Position numbers and translations under genes: made by a program. A stretch of DNA of 5,232 nucleotides from Prolixibacteraceae bacterium. GTDB lineage: Bacteria; Bacteroidota; Bacteroidia; Bacteroidales; Prolixibacteraceae. Shown here piece after piece: positions 1 to 5,232 of this stretch (positions are counted from its first letter, which is position 1; every line of letters begins with the position of its first letter). The notes under the pieces were generated by a model, which made no database searches, had not been told where the DNA came from, and was given only the letters and a program-made list of their open reading frames with translations. The DNA lies in assembly GCA_017998095.1 (NCBI GenBank), contig JAGODU010000248.1, forward strand, positions 1 to 5,232, given 5' to 3'.

Positions 1-138
1 GTTAAAGATATCTTCTTCAAATGCCATATGCTGAGGTTCGGCAATATTTTCCCCGGCACTTCGTTTCTTTTTTCTGCTACCAATGGCACCGACAACAGAA
101 ATAAGCAAAACAATTAAAAAAGGTATTAAATCATCCAT
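1..138 (-). CDS. N-terminal part of a small single-pass membrane protein (truncated by the window edge)
   Basis: Reading the minus strand from an ATG at 138 gives 46 uninterrupted codons to the left edge, so the 3' end is missing. The protein opens MDDLIPFLIVLLISVVGAIG, a hydrophobic segment at about residues 4-20. A strongly basic stretch follows at once (SRKKKR, residues 21-26), then a polar, acidic region. The positive-inside rule predicts an N-terminal membrane anchor with the rest in the cytoplasm. Short proteins opening this way are common hypothetical proteins in Bacteroidota, but I recognise no named family and assign no function. The start lies 50 bases from the divergent lipoprotein start at 189. 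A weak -7-like sequence on the minus strand (TACTTTTA, 182 down to 175) could serve this gene. The frame, hydrophobic segment and basic flank make a real gene likely; full length and role cannot be seen. Confidence 0.72.
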   Translation of the reverse strand, partial: MDDLIPFLIVLLISVVGAIGSRKKKRSAGENIAEPQHMAFEEDIFN

Positions 139-156
139 TGAAATGCTGTAATAGAT

Positions 157-164
157 TAAATTTG
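157..164 (+). promoter_or_regulatory. Bacteroidota-type -7 promoter element upstream of the Rieske-like lipoprotein
   Basis: TAAATTTG matches the Bacteroidota -7 consensus TAnnTTTG exactly and is followed by C, as is often seen. A TTG at 138-140 could be the -33 element, but the 16-base gap is shorter than the usual 19 or so. Transcription would begin near 170, giving a leader of roughly 20 bases before the ATG at 189. This supports ATG 189 over the upstream in-frame TTG at 138. The call rests on motif match and position only. Confidence 0.45.
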
Positions 165-188
165 CATAACTTCTTAAAAGTAATTAAA

Positions 189-632
189 ATGAAGATTAAA
201 CTGAAATATATTCTTATTTTTTCAATATTTTCCCTGATATTTTTTTCATGCGATAAAGACAATCAGGATTATGTACCTTATACTCTTGTTGACTTTACAA
301 TTGATCTGACAATTAATAATAATCTGGCAAATCCGGGTTATTCTGAATTGATACCACAAGCCGGTTTTGGTGGAGTTATCATTTATTGTGAATATTATGA
401 TTTTTCTTCACCGGCAAATTCAATGTACCATGCCTTTGATGCTACATGTACAAATGAATTAAGTAAAGAATGTACAGTAATTAACGAAGGCAACAGTTTT
501 TACGCTGTATGCCCCTGTTGCAATTCCAAGTACGAACTTGTTACAGGATATCCGGTAGATGGTGATGCCAAAAAACCATTGAAGTCTTACAACATTGGTT
601 TATTTGGCAACAAGATCTTCGTCAAGAATTAA
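189..632 (+). CDS. Lipoprotein with a degenerate Rieske-like (2Fe-2S) fold
   Basis: The 147-residue product starts at ATG 189. An in-frame TTG at 138 would add 17 residues ahead of a complete signal peptide, and it lies upstream of the likely promoter, so it was rejected. Residues 1-20 form a lipoprotein signal (KIKLK, a hydrophobic core, then LIFFS) with lipidation at Cys21, predicting an envelope lipoprotein. The C-terminal half resembles the Rieske domains of small Bacteroidota lipoproteins: [11 protein letters not shown] (80-90), Cys95, [12 protein letters not shown] (106-117) and a KPLKSYNI strand (129-136). Classical Rieske proteins bind their cluster through CxH and CxxH. Here these read C87-T-N89 and C108-P-C110-C111, so both histidines are absent while the positions of the disulphide cysteines (95 and 110) are kept. 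A normal Rieske cluster is therefore unlikely. An alternative Cys-ligated metal site or a purely structural disulphide fold is possible. Substrate and partners are unknown. The gene converges on ahcY and its stop overlaps that of ahcY. Confidence 0.8.
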   Translation: MKIKLKYILIFSIFSLIFFSCDKDNQDYVPYTLVDFTIDLTINNNLANPGYSELIPQAGFGGVIIYCEYYDFSSPANSMYHAFDATCTNELSKECTVINEGNSFYAVCPCCNSKYELVTGYPVDGDAKKPLKSYNIGLFGNKIFVKN

Positions 633-2023
633 TACCTGTAATGATCAGGCTTATAAGGTCCTTCAACATTTACACCTATATAGTCTGCCTGATCCTTTGT
701 AAGTGTTGTAAGTTTTACTCCTATCTGTTCAAGATGCAAACGGGCAACCTCTTCATCAAGTTTCTTAGGTAATCGGTATACTCCAAGTTCATGCTCCCCG
801 GTGAATAGTTCTATCTGAGCAAGAGTCTGATTAGTAAATGAATTACTCATTACAAATGAAGGATGACCTGTTGCACAACCCAGATTTACAAGACGACCTT
901 CAGCAAGTAAATAAATTGAATGACCATCTTCATAAGTATATTTGTCAACCTGAGGTTTTATATTAGTAATAACAATTCCAGGCCATTGATTTAGCCTGCT
1001 AACTTGTATTTCGTTGTCGAAATGTCCTATATTACAAACTATTGCCTGATCTTTCATTGATGCCATATGCTCACCTGTAATAATATCCCTGTTACCGGTA
1101 GTAGTCACAAATATATTGCCTTCAGAAACAGCTTCTTCCATTGTCTTTACTTCAAAACCTTCCATAGCTGCCTGCAATGCACATATCGGATCAATTTCTG
1201 TTACAATTACCCGAGCTCCATAGCCTCTCATTGAACGGGCACAACCTTTTCCAACATCTCCGTATCCTGCCACAACAACAACTTTACCGGCTATCATAAC
1301 ATCGGTAGCTCTTTTTATACCGTCGGCCAATGATTCCCTGCACCCATATAGATTGTCAAACTTAGATTTTGTAACTGAATCATTTACATTGATTGCAGGA
1401 AATAATAATTTTCCTTCCTCAAGCATTTGATAAAGACGATGAACTCCTGTTGTTGTTTCTTCTGAAACACCTTTTATTTCTTTTGCCACTTTATGCCAGC
1501 GACCCGGATTCACTTTTATTGTTTCCTTCAAACACTTGAACAGCTCTAATTCATCTTGCGCATCAGTTTGTTTATCAAGTATTGAAGAATCATCTTCTGC
1601 AGCATAACCAATGTGAACCATCATTGTTGCATCTCCTCCATCATCAACTATAACATTAGGTCCAGATCCGTTCCCGAAATCCAATGCCCTTTCAGTACAC
1701 CACCAGTATTCTTCAAGAGTTTCTCCCTTCCATGCAAAAACTGGTATTCCAGCTTCAGCAATGGCCGCAGCAGCATGATCCTGAGTAGAAAAAATATTAC
1801 AGCTTGCCCATCTGACTTTTGCTCCAAGTTCAACAAGTGTTTCAATAAGCACTGCTGTTTGTATAGTCATATGCAAAGAACCTGTAATTCTTGCACCGGA
1901 TAAAGGCTTACTTTTACCATATTTTTCACGTAAAGCCATCAACCCAGGCATTTCTTTTTCAGCAATTTCAATTTCTTTCCTGCCAAAACCGGCTAACTTT
2001 ATATCTGAAACTCTATATTCCAT
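629..2023 (-). CDS. ahcY: Adenosylhomocysteinase (S-adenosyl-L-homocysteine hydrolase)
   Basis: This cytoplasmic NAD-dependent enzyme reversibly splits S-adenosylhomocysteine into adenosine and homocysteine, relieving product inhibition of methyltransferases and feeding homocysteine back to methionine. The 464-residue product is full length. Landmarks in order are [10 protein letters not shown] (His51), [14 protein letters not shown] (76-89), [12 protein letters not shown] (Asp127), [11 protein letters not shown] (Glu189), [15 protein letters not shown] (Lys219, Asp223, Cys228), the NAD-binding GYGDVGKG (253-260), CNIGHFD (His334) and the C-terminal KPDHYRY. These match the catalytic His55, Asp131, Glu156, Lys186, Asp190 and His301 of the human enzyme as I recall its numbering. 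The shift between the two sets implies about 37 extra residues between Asp127 and Glu189. These fall around 140-180 and are the insertion usual in bacterial and plant forms. The ATG at 2023 gives the expected N terminus ([20 protein letters not shown]). The gene lies 60 bases downstream of ribF on the same strand, with its own promoter-like element in the gap. Its stop overlaps the stop of the convergent lipoprotein gene. Confidence 0.99.
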   Translation of the reverse strand: MEYRVSDIKLAGFGRKEIEIAEKEMPGLMALREKYGKSKPLSGARITGSLHMTIQTAVLIETLVELGAKVRWASCNIFSTQDHAAAAIAEAGIPVFAWKGETLEEYWWCTERALDFGNGSGPNVIVDDGGDATMMVHIGYAAEDDSSILDKQTDAQDELELFKCLKETIKVNPGRWHKVAKEIKGVSEETTTGVHRLYQMLEEGKLLFPAINVNDSVTKSKFDNLYGCRESLADGIKRATDVMIAGKVVVVAGYGDVGKGCARSMRGYGARVIVTEIDPICALQAAMEGFEVKTMEEAVSEGNIFVTTTGNRDIITGEHMASMKDQAIVCNIGHFDNEIQVSRLNQWPGIVITNIKPQVDKYTYEDGHSIYLLAEGRLVNLGCATGHPSFVMSNSFTNQTLAQIELFTGEHELGVYRLPKKLDEEVARLHLEQIGVKLTTLTKDQADYIGVNVEGPYKPDHYRY

Positions 2024-2061
2024 TTCTATTGATTTGTTTATTATTATTCTGATAAAGATTG

Positions 2062-2069
2062 CAAAGATA
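2062..2069 (-). promoter_or_regulatory. Bacteroidota-type -7 promoter element upstream of ahcY
   Basis: On the minus strand the sequence reads TATCTTTG followed by CA, an exact match to TAnnTTTG. It sits 38 bases before the ahcY ATG, so transcription would start near 2055 with a leader of about 30 bases. I see no convincing -33 TTG at the right distance. The element lies in the 60-base gap between ribF and ahcY and suggests that ahcY can be transcribed independently of ribF. The leader is too short to hold a SAM- or SAH-type riboswitch. Confidence 0.5.
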
Positions 2070-2083
2070 ATACAACATTGAAT

Positions 2084-3022
2084 TTAAGATACTTCTGCCA
2101 GAATTTTTAATGCTTCAGCCTTATCTTCAATTAATTGATCTTTTAATCTGTAGATGTTGGGGAATTTTCTCTCTTCCCTTATTCTTTTATGAATGAATAT
2201 GGTAAGTTGCTTTTGATATATATCCTGATCAAAATCAAAAATATTCACTTCTATTGTTCTATGATCTGCATTATTTTTAAACGTTGGTCTGAAACCAATA
2301 TTCATCATTCCCTTATATTTTTTATCTTCAAAACATACAGTAACTGCATATACACCCTCAACTGGTATTAGCTTGTATGTATCACCGCATATTAAATTTG
2401 CCGTTGGAAATCCTATTCCTCTGCCAATTTTTTTTCCTTCTGCTACTATTCCCTGAATTGAATAATTATATCCAAGAAAACTGTTGGCTTTGTCAATATC
2501 TCCATTTTGAATTGCTGCTCTGATCTTTGATGAGCTTATATCAACTTCATCCAATATAAAAGTATCAATCTTTTCTACATTAAAAGATAGTTTCTTTTGT
2601 AATGCAAGTATATTTTCATATGAACCTTCCCTCTTCTTACCCAGCCTGTGATCATGACCAACAACCAAAGTGTGAATATTCATTTTACCAATAAGAATTT
2701 CCCTGATGAATTCTTCATACGACATTTCGGCAAAATCTATAGTAAAAGGGAAAACAACCAGATGATTAACTCCGGCCTTTTCAAGAAGTTCTGCCTTTTC
2801 TGTAAAAGAAGATAATAATCTGAGATTTGACTCATTTGCAGATACAACAAGACGAGGATGTGGATAGAAAGTAAAGATTACGCTTTCTCCCCCCACTTCA
2901 CGAGCTATCTCATTTAAGCGTGATATTACTTTTCTGTGCCCCAAATGTACTCCGTCAAATGTTCCTATTGTTACAACAGGAAATGTAGCATTGAAAAAAT
3001 CTATGTCGTAATGTATTTTCAA
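2084..3022 (-). CDS. ribF: Bifunctional riboflavin kinase / FAD synthetase
   Basis: The enzyme phosphorylates riboflavin to FMN and adenylates FMN to FAD in the cytoplasm. With the chosen start it has 312 residues, normal for the family. The N-terminal FMN adenylyltransferase domain shows TIGTFDGVHLGH (18-29), with the nucleotidyltransferase HxGH formed by His26 and His29. It continues with VVGHDHRLGKKREGS (120-134) and ISSSKIR (162-168). The C-terminal flavokinase domain shows GRGIGFPTANL (200-210), GVYAVTV (223-229), NIGFRPTF (241-248) and the expected catalytic Glu258 in TIEVN. No ATG lies near the N terminus. A TTG at 3046 would give 320 residues but forms part of a probable -7 promoter element. 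The TTG at 3022 (KIHYDIDFF) matches where the family usually begins and follows an AGGA-like sequence, so I prefer it. ahcY follows after 60 bases on the same strand; a lipoprotein gene diverges upstream. Function is certain, start codon less so. Confidence 0.97.
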   Translation of the reverse strand: MKIHYDIDFFNATFPVVTIGTFDGVHLGHRKVISRLNEIAREVGGESVIFTFYPHPRLVVSANESNLRLLSSFTEKAELLEKAGVNHLVVFPFTIDFAEMSYEEFIREILIGKMNIHTLVVGHDHRLGKKREGSYENILALQKKLSFNVEKIDTFILDEVDISSSKIRAAIQNGDIDKANSFLGYNYSIQGIVAEGKKIGRGIGFPTANLICGDTYKLIPVEGVYAVTVCFEDKKYKGMMNIGFRPTFKNNADHRTIEVNIFDFDQDIYQKQLTIFIHKRIREERKFPNIYRLKDQLIEDKAEALKILAEVS

Positions 3023-3043
3023 ATCTTCCTGAGAATTAATTGG

Positions 3044-3051
3044 CAAAAGTA
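3044..3051 (-). promoter_or_regulatory. Bacteroidota-type -7 promoter element for ribF; decides the start codon
   Basis: The minus strand reads TACTTTTG then CC, an exact match to TAnnTTTG. TTG triplets upstream (3069-3067 and 3065-3063) are only 15 and 11 bases away, too close for a good -33 box. If this is the promoter, RNA starts near 3037. The TTG at 3046, which is the end of this element, would then not be transcribed, leaving the TTG at 3022 as the first plausible start. Confidence 0.45.
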
Positions 3052-3124
3052 ATTATTTTGTTCAATCAATTTTTTCTTATTTCTTAAAAATTGTTAATAG
3101 ATTTTTCTCTTTTCTATAAAATGT

Positions 3125-3132
3125 TATTTTAG
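3125..3132 (+). promoter_or_regulatory. Weak -7-like element upstream of the TlpA-like lipoprotein gene
   Basis: TATTTTAG followed by C differs from TAnnTTTG at one position (A for the third T). It would put transcription start near 3139 and give a leader of about 18 bases to the ATG at 3157, while the ATG at 3142 would have almost none. No properly spaced -33 TTG is visible. The call is tentative. Confidence 0.25.
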
Positions 3133-3156
3133 CTGCAAATTATGAACATTTTCAAT

Positions 3157-4302
3157 ATGAAAAAACTTTTAATCTTTTGTATTATTCTGATTTCATTTTT
3201 TTCATGTAAAAAATCAGATAATTTTATTATTGAAGGTAAAATTACAAATTCACCTAATAAAAAAGTATATCTTGAGAAGTTGGGTATAAATAGTTCTACA
3301 ACTTACGATTCTTCAAAAGTTGATAATCAGGGAAGATTTAAATTAAAAGGTAAAATTGATCAGCCTACTTTTTTTATTCTAAAAGCCGGAAACCAAAAGT
3401 TTATTACTCTACTTATCGATTCAATAGAAAAAATAAACTTCTCTGCCGATTTTATTAACTTTTCAAATGACTATAAAATTGAAGGCTCGTACGGTTCACA
3501 AAGAGTTAAAGAGCTGAATAACCAACTGGCAAATACTAACAACCGCATAGATTCTGTAACCTCTTTAATTTCATTATATGCCAACACTCCGGGATATGAA
3601 GATAAAATATCTGAATGGCAAAGAAAAATTAATAACCTGATACTCGAACAACAACAATTTTCCAACAGATTTATTGCTGAAAATCCATTTTCCCTTGCTT
3701 CAGTTCTGGCTATATATCAAAAATTCAACAATGGCAACTACGTTGTTCAGGATTTACAAACTATAAAGGTTGCAGCTTCTGCTCTATATTCCATGTACCC
3801 AAAATCTGAACACGCAAAAACTTTGTATGAAGATACTAAACAACTAATGCAGGACGTCCACAATCTTGAAGTACAGAATTTTATTAAAGAAAAAGGTGTA
3901 AACTCTCCTGAAATTACTTTACCTGACAGCACTGGCAGAATTATTAATCTTTCATCATTAAGGGGAAAGTATGTCCTGCTTCATTTCTGGTCAGCTAATG
4001 ATGCTGATAGCCGTATTATGAATCCTGTCCTTAAAGAAAACTATAATAAATTCAAAACCAGAGGATTCGAAATTTATCAGGTTTGCATCGACACAATAAA
4101 GACATCCTGGATCAGAGCAATTAAAAATGATCAGCTAAATTGGACCAATGTTAATGATCTCGACGGATGCATTAGTGCTATTAATAGTTACAACATCAAA
4201 TACATTCCATCAAATTATCTGCTCGACAGGGATGGAGTAATTATTGCAAAAGACCTTAAAGGTCCTTCGATTTATAAAAAACTTAACGAAATTTTTAACT
4301 AA
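3157..4302 (+). CDS. DUF4369/TlpA-like thioredoxin-fold lipoprotein lacking the CxxC active site
   Basis: The 381-residue product is predicted to be an envelope lipoprotein. MKKLLIFCIILISFFSC is a complete lipoprotein signal with lipidation at Cys17. An in-frame ATG at 3142 would add five residues (MNIFN); I prefer 3157 because it starts the signal cleanly. Residues of about 21-115 resemble the beta-rich DUF4369 domain (FIIEGKITN, KVYLEKLG). A long helical, partly coiled-coil-like middle (about 115-245) follows, with the FIAENPFSLASVLAIYQ segment typical of this family. The C terminus is a TlpA/ResA-like thioredoxin fold: SPEITLPDSTGR (250-261), LRGKYVLLHFWS (268-279) and the cis-proline loop KYIPSNYLLDRDG (Pro351). 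Relatives usually have WCxxC after the FWAS strand; here it reads NDADSR, with Asp282 and Ser285 in the cysteine positions. Thiol-disulphide exchange is therefore not expected, and a binding or structural role is an inference. The gene diverges from ribF and precedes lpxH; nothing shows a functional link to either. Confidence 0.88.
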   Translation: MKKLLIFCIILISFFSCKKSDNFIIEGKITNSPNKKVYLEKLGINSSTTYDSSKVDNQGRFKLKGKIDQPTFFILKAGNQKFITLLIDSIEKINFSADFINFSNDYKIEGSYGSQRVKELNNQLANTNNRIDSVTSLISLYANTPGYEDKISEWQRKINNLILEQQQFSNRFIAENPFSLASVLAIYQKFNNGNYVVQDLQTIKVAASALYSMYPKSEHAKTLYEDTKQLMQDVHNLEVQNFIKEKGVNSPEITLPDSTGRIINLSSLRGKYVLLHFWSANDADSRIMNPVLKENYNKFKTRGFEIYQVCIDTIKTSWIRAIKNDQLNWTNVNDLDGCISAINSYNIKYIPSNYLLDRDGVIIAKDLKGPSIYKKLNEIFN

Positions 4303-4347
4303 TTAATATCAAAATTCGATAGATATGGGCATCTTTTAGCCTTGTCA

Positions 4348-4379
4348 GGTAATTTTTTTACCACGTTATATGTTTTTTT
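4348..4379 (+). terminator. Possible weak terminator after the TlpA-like gene
   Basis: GGTAA and TTACC (4348-4352 and 4358-4362) form a perfect five-base-pair inverted repeat around a T5 loop. A run of seven T lies at 4373-4379, about ten bases past the stem. The stem is short and AT-containing, and the T-run is not adjacent as in a classical intrinsic terminator, so this is only a candidate. It lies 45 bases after the stop codon. Confidence 0.2.
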
Positions 4380-4424
4380 CTATATTGCGTCCGTTTTAAA
4401 AAATGAGATTCCTACATAGTGTTA

Positions 4425-4432
4425 TAAGTTTT
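4425..4432 (+). promoter_or_regulatory. Weak -7-like element upstream of lpxH
   Basis: TAAGTTTT matches TAnnTTTG at all but the last position. It lies 11 bases before the TTG start of lpxH, so transcription from it would begin only a few bases ahead of the start codon and give a nearly leaderless message. No suitably spaced -33 TTG is seen. In such AT-rich DNA a one-mismatch hit can easily occur by chance. Confidence 0.22.
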
Positions 4433-4443
4433 TAAAATTAACA

Positions 4444-5202
4444 TTGAATATAAAAAAGACATATTTCATTTCTGATGTTCACCTGGGTGCCCCTGCAATG
4501 AATAATAACCCTGAAAGGGAAAAGCTTTTTGTCGATTGGCTTGAAAATGCAGGAAAAGATGCCGCTGCTATTTACATGCTTGGAGATATTTTTGATTTCT
4601 GGTATGAATATCGAAAAGTAGTTCCACGAGGTTTCGTCCGAACACTTGGTAAAATAGCAGAATTGACCGACAAGGGTATTCCTGTCCATTTTTTCACCGG
4701 AAACCATGATGTCTGGATCTTTGATTACCTCCCTGCCGAAACAGGGGTTATTATCCACAGAGAACCTATTATTGAACAGATTGGCAATAAAAAATTCTTT
4801 TTAGGACATGGAGACGGACTCGACCAAAAGGAGAAAGGATATCTTGCCCTTAAACGCCTTTTTACAAGCAAGACTGCTCAATTTATGTTTTCCCGTCTTC
4901 ACCCTAACCTTGCAATATGGTTTGGTCACGAATGGGCTAAAAGAAGCAGAATTTCAAAAGGCACTGATCCTGAATATTCAAACGATTTTAATAATGAATC
5001 AGCAGTAAAATTTGCTAATGACTTTTCAAAAAATAACAACATTGATTATTATATTTTCGGGCACCGTCATATTTTACTTAAAGAAAAAATCGAATCCGGG
5101 GCAGAATTTATTATGCTTGGTGAATGGTTCAATTTCTTTTCTTATGCAGAATTTGACGGAGATACCGTTGAACTAAAAAGATATACTAAAAAACTTCAGT
5201 GA
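4444..5202 (+). CDS. lpxH: UDP-2,3-diacylglucosamine hydrolase (LpxH-type metallophosphoesterase)
   Basis: The enzyme cleaves the pyrophosphate of UDP-2,3-diacylglucosamine to give lipid X and UMP, a step of lipid A synthesis at the cytoplasmic face of the inner membrane. The 252-residue product is of normal length and shows the calcineurin-like metal-binding motifs in order: SDVHLG (Asp11, His13), LGDIFDFW (Asp48, with Asp51), TGNHDVW (Asn87, His88), GHGDG (His122) and FGHRH (His207, His209). Segments such as EYRKVVPRGFVRTLGKIAEL (55-74), RLHPNLAIWFGH (151-162) and RISKG (169-173) are those I associate with the Bacteroidota form. The start is TTG at 4444. No in-frame ATG exists upstream before the TAG at 4417, and the first internal ATG (residue 19) would remove the Asp11/His13 metal ligands. 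The gene is probably separate from the TlpA-like gene 141 bases upstream. A possible next gene begins 13 bases after the stop. Confidence 0.95.
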   Translation: MNIKKTYFISDVHLGAPAMNNNPEREKLFVDWLENAGKDAAAIYMLGDIFDFWYEYRKVVPRGFVRTLGKIAELTDKGIPVHFFTGNHDVWIFDYLPAETGVIIHREPIIEQIGNKKFFLGHGDGLDQKEKGYLALKRLFTSKTAQFMFSRLHPNLAIWFGHEWAKRSRISKGTDPEYSNDFNNESAVKFANDFSKNNNIDYYIFGHRHILLKEKIESGAEFIMLGEWFNFFSYAEFDGDTVELKRYTKKLQ

Positions 5203-5215
5203 GACATATTTATCT

Positions 5216-5232
5216 ATGAATAAAGAAATTTA
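5216..5232 (+). CDS. Possible start of the next gene (truncated by the window edge)
   Basis: An ATG at 5216, 13 bases after the lpxH stop, opens MNKEI before the window ends. The A/T-rich preceding sequence and close spacing on the same strand fit a gene co-transcribed with lpxH. Only five full codons are visible, so no product can be named and chance is not excluded. Confidence 0.4.

Larger units (their letters stand above)
4303..4443 (+). other. 141-base intergenic region between the TlpA-like gene and lpxH
   Basis: No convincing gene is present: the region is AT-rich with frequent stops in the frames I checked. It contains a short inverted repeat with a T-tract downstream (4348-4379) and a -7-like sequence near its right end (4425-4432). 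The likeliest reading is an end-of-transcript region followed by a separate promoter for lpxH. Confidence 0.5.

Noticed and set aside
138..188. Upstream TTG start that would extend the Rieske-like lipoprotein by 17 residues
   Set aside because: The extension precedes a complete lipoprotein signal, contains the likely -7 promoter element, and would overlap the divergent gene's start codon.
636..650. CCTG-TAATGAT-CAGG inverted repeat as a terminator between the convergent genes
   Set aside because: The stem is four base pairs, lies within the conserved C-terminal codons of ahcY and has no adjacent T-run.
1613..1903. Open frame on the plus strand inside ahcY (and another on the minus strand at 1648-1845)
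   Set aside because: Both lie wholly within the highly conserved ahcY coding sequence, have no recognisable domain and show the odd composition of shadow frames.
2024..2083. SAM- or SAH-responsive riboswitch in front of ahcY
   Set aside because: Only 60 bases separate ahcY from ribF, and the likely leader is about 30 bases, too short for known riboswitches of these classes. I see no matching conserved core.
4438..4758. Minus-strand open frame of 106 codons across the start of lpxH
   Set aside because: It is antisense to conserved LpxH metal-binding motifs and has no signal or domain of its own; it reads as a shadow.
1..5232. A novel multi-gene system, mobile element or CRISPR array
   Set aside because: The genes are core metabolism plus two unrelated-looking lipoproteins in mixed orientations. 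I found no direct-repeat array, transposase, integrase, tRNA/att site or compositional break by eye.

Overview
The window comes from an AT-rich Gram-negative bacterium, almost certainly a member of the Bacteroidota. Several signals agree. Two predicted lipoproteins carry the phylum's typical signal-peptide ending (FFSC followed by charged or polar residues). One of them joins a DUF4369-like N-terminal part to a TlpA-type thioredoxin fold, an architecture largely confined to this phylum. There is an LpxH-type lipid A enzyme. Upstream regions contain sequences matching the Bacteroidota -7 element TAnnTTTG rather than a sigma-70 -10 box. Genus cannot be told from the sequence alone.

Layout, left to right. 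1-138 (minus) is the 5' part of a small membrane-anchored protein that runs off the left edge. Divergent from it, 189-632 (plus) encodes a 147-residue lipoprotein with a Rieske-like Cys arrangement but without the Rieske histidines. It converges on, and overlaps by 4 bases, ahcY (629-2023, minus), which encodes S-adenosylhomocysteine hydrolase. Behind ahcY on the same strand is ribF (about 2084-3022, minus), the bifunctional riboflavin kinase/FAD synthetase. Divergent from ribF is a DUF4369/TlpA-like lipoprotein (3157-4302, plus) whose thioredoxin active-site cysteines are both replaced. After a 141-base gap comes lpxH (4444-5202, plus), UDP-2,3-diacylglucosamine hydrolase. A possible next gene opens 13 bases downstream, at 5216.

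Functionally this is mostly core metabolism: methyl-cycle recycling (AhcY), flavin cofactor synthesis (RibF) and lipid A synthesis (LpxH), mixed with two envelope lipoproteins. There is no sign of a mobile element, CRISPR array, RNA gene, toxin-antitoxin or defence system, and I do not think a novel multi-gene system is present. The observations most worth following are the two lipoproteins that keep a redox-protein fold but have lost the standard catalytic or cluster-binding residues, and a promoter-like motif that argues for a corrected ribF start codon.
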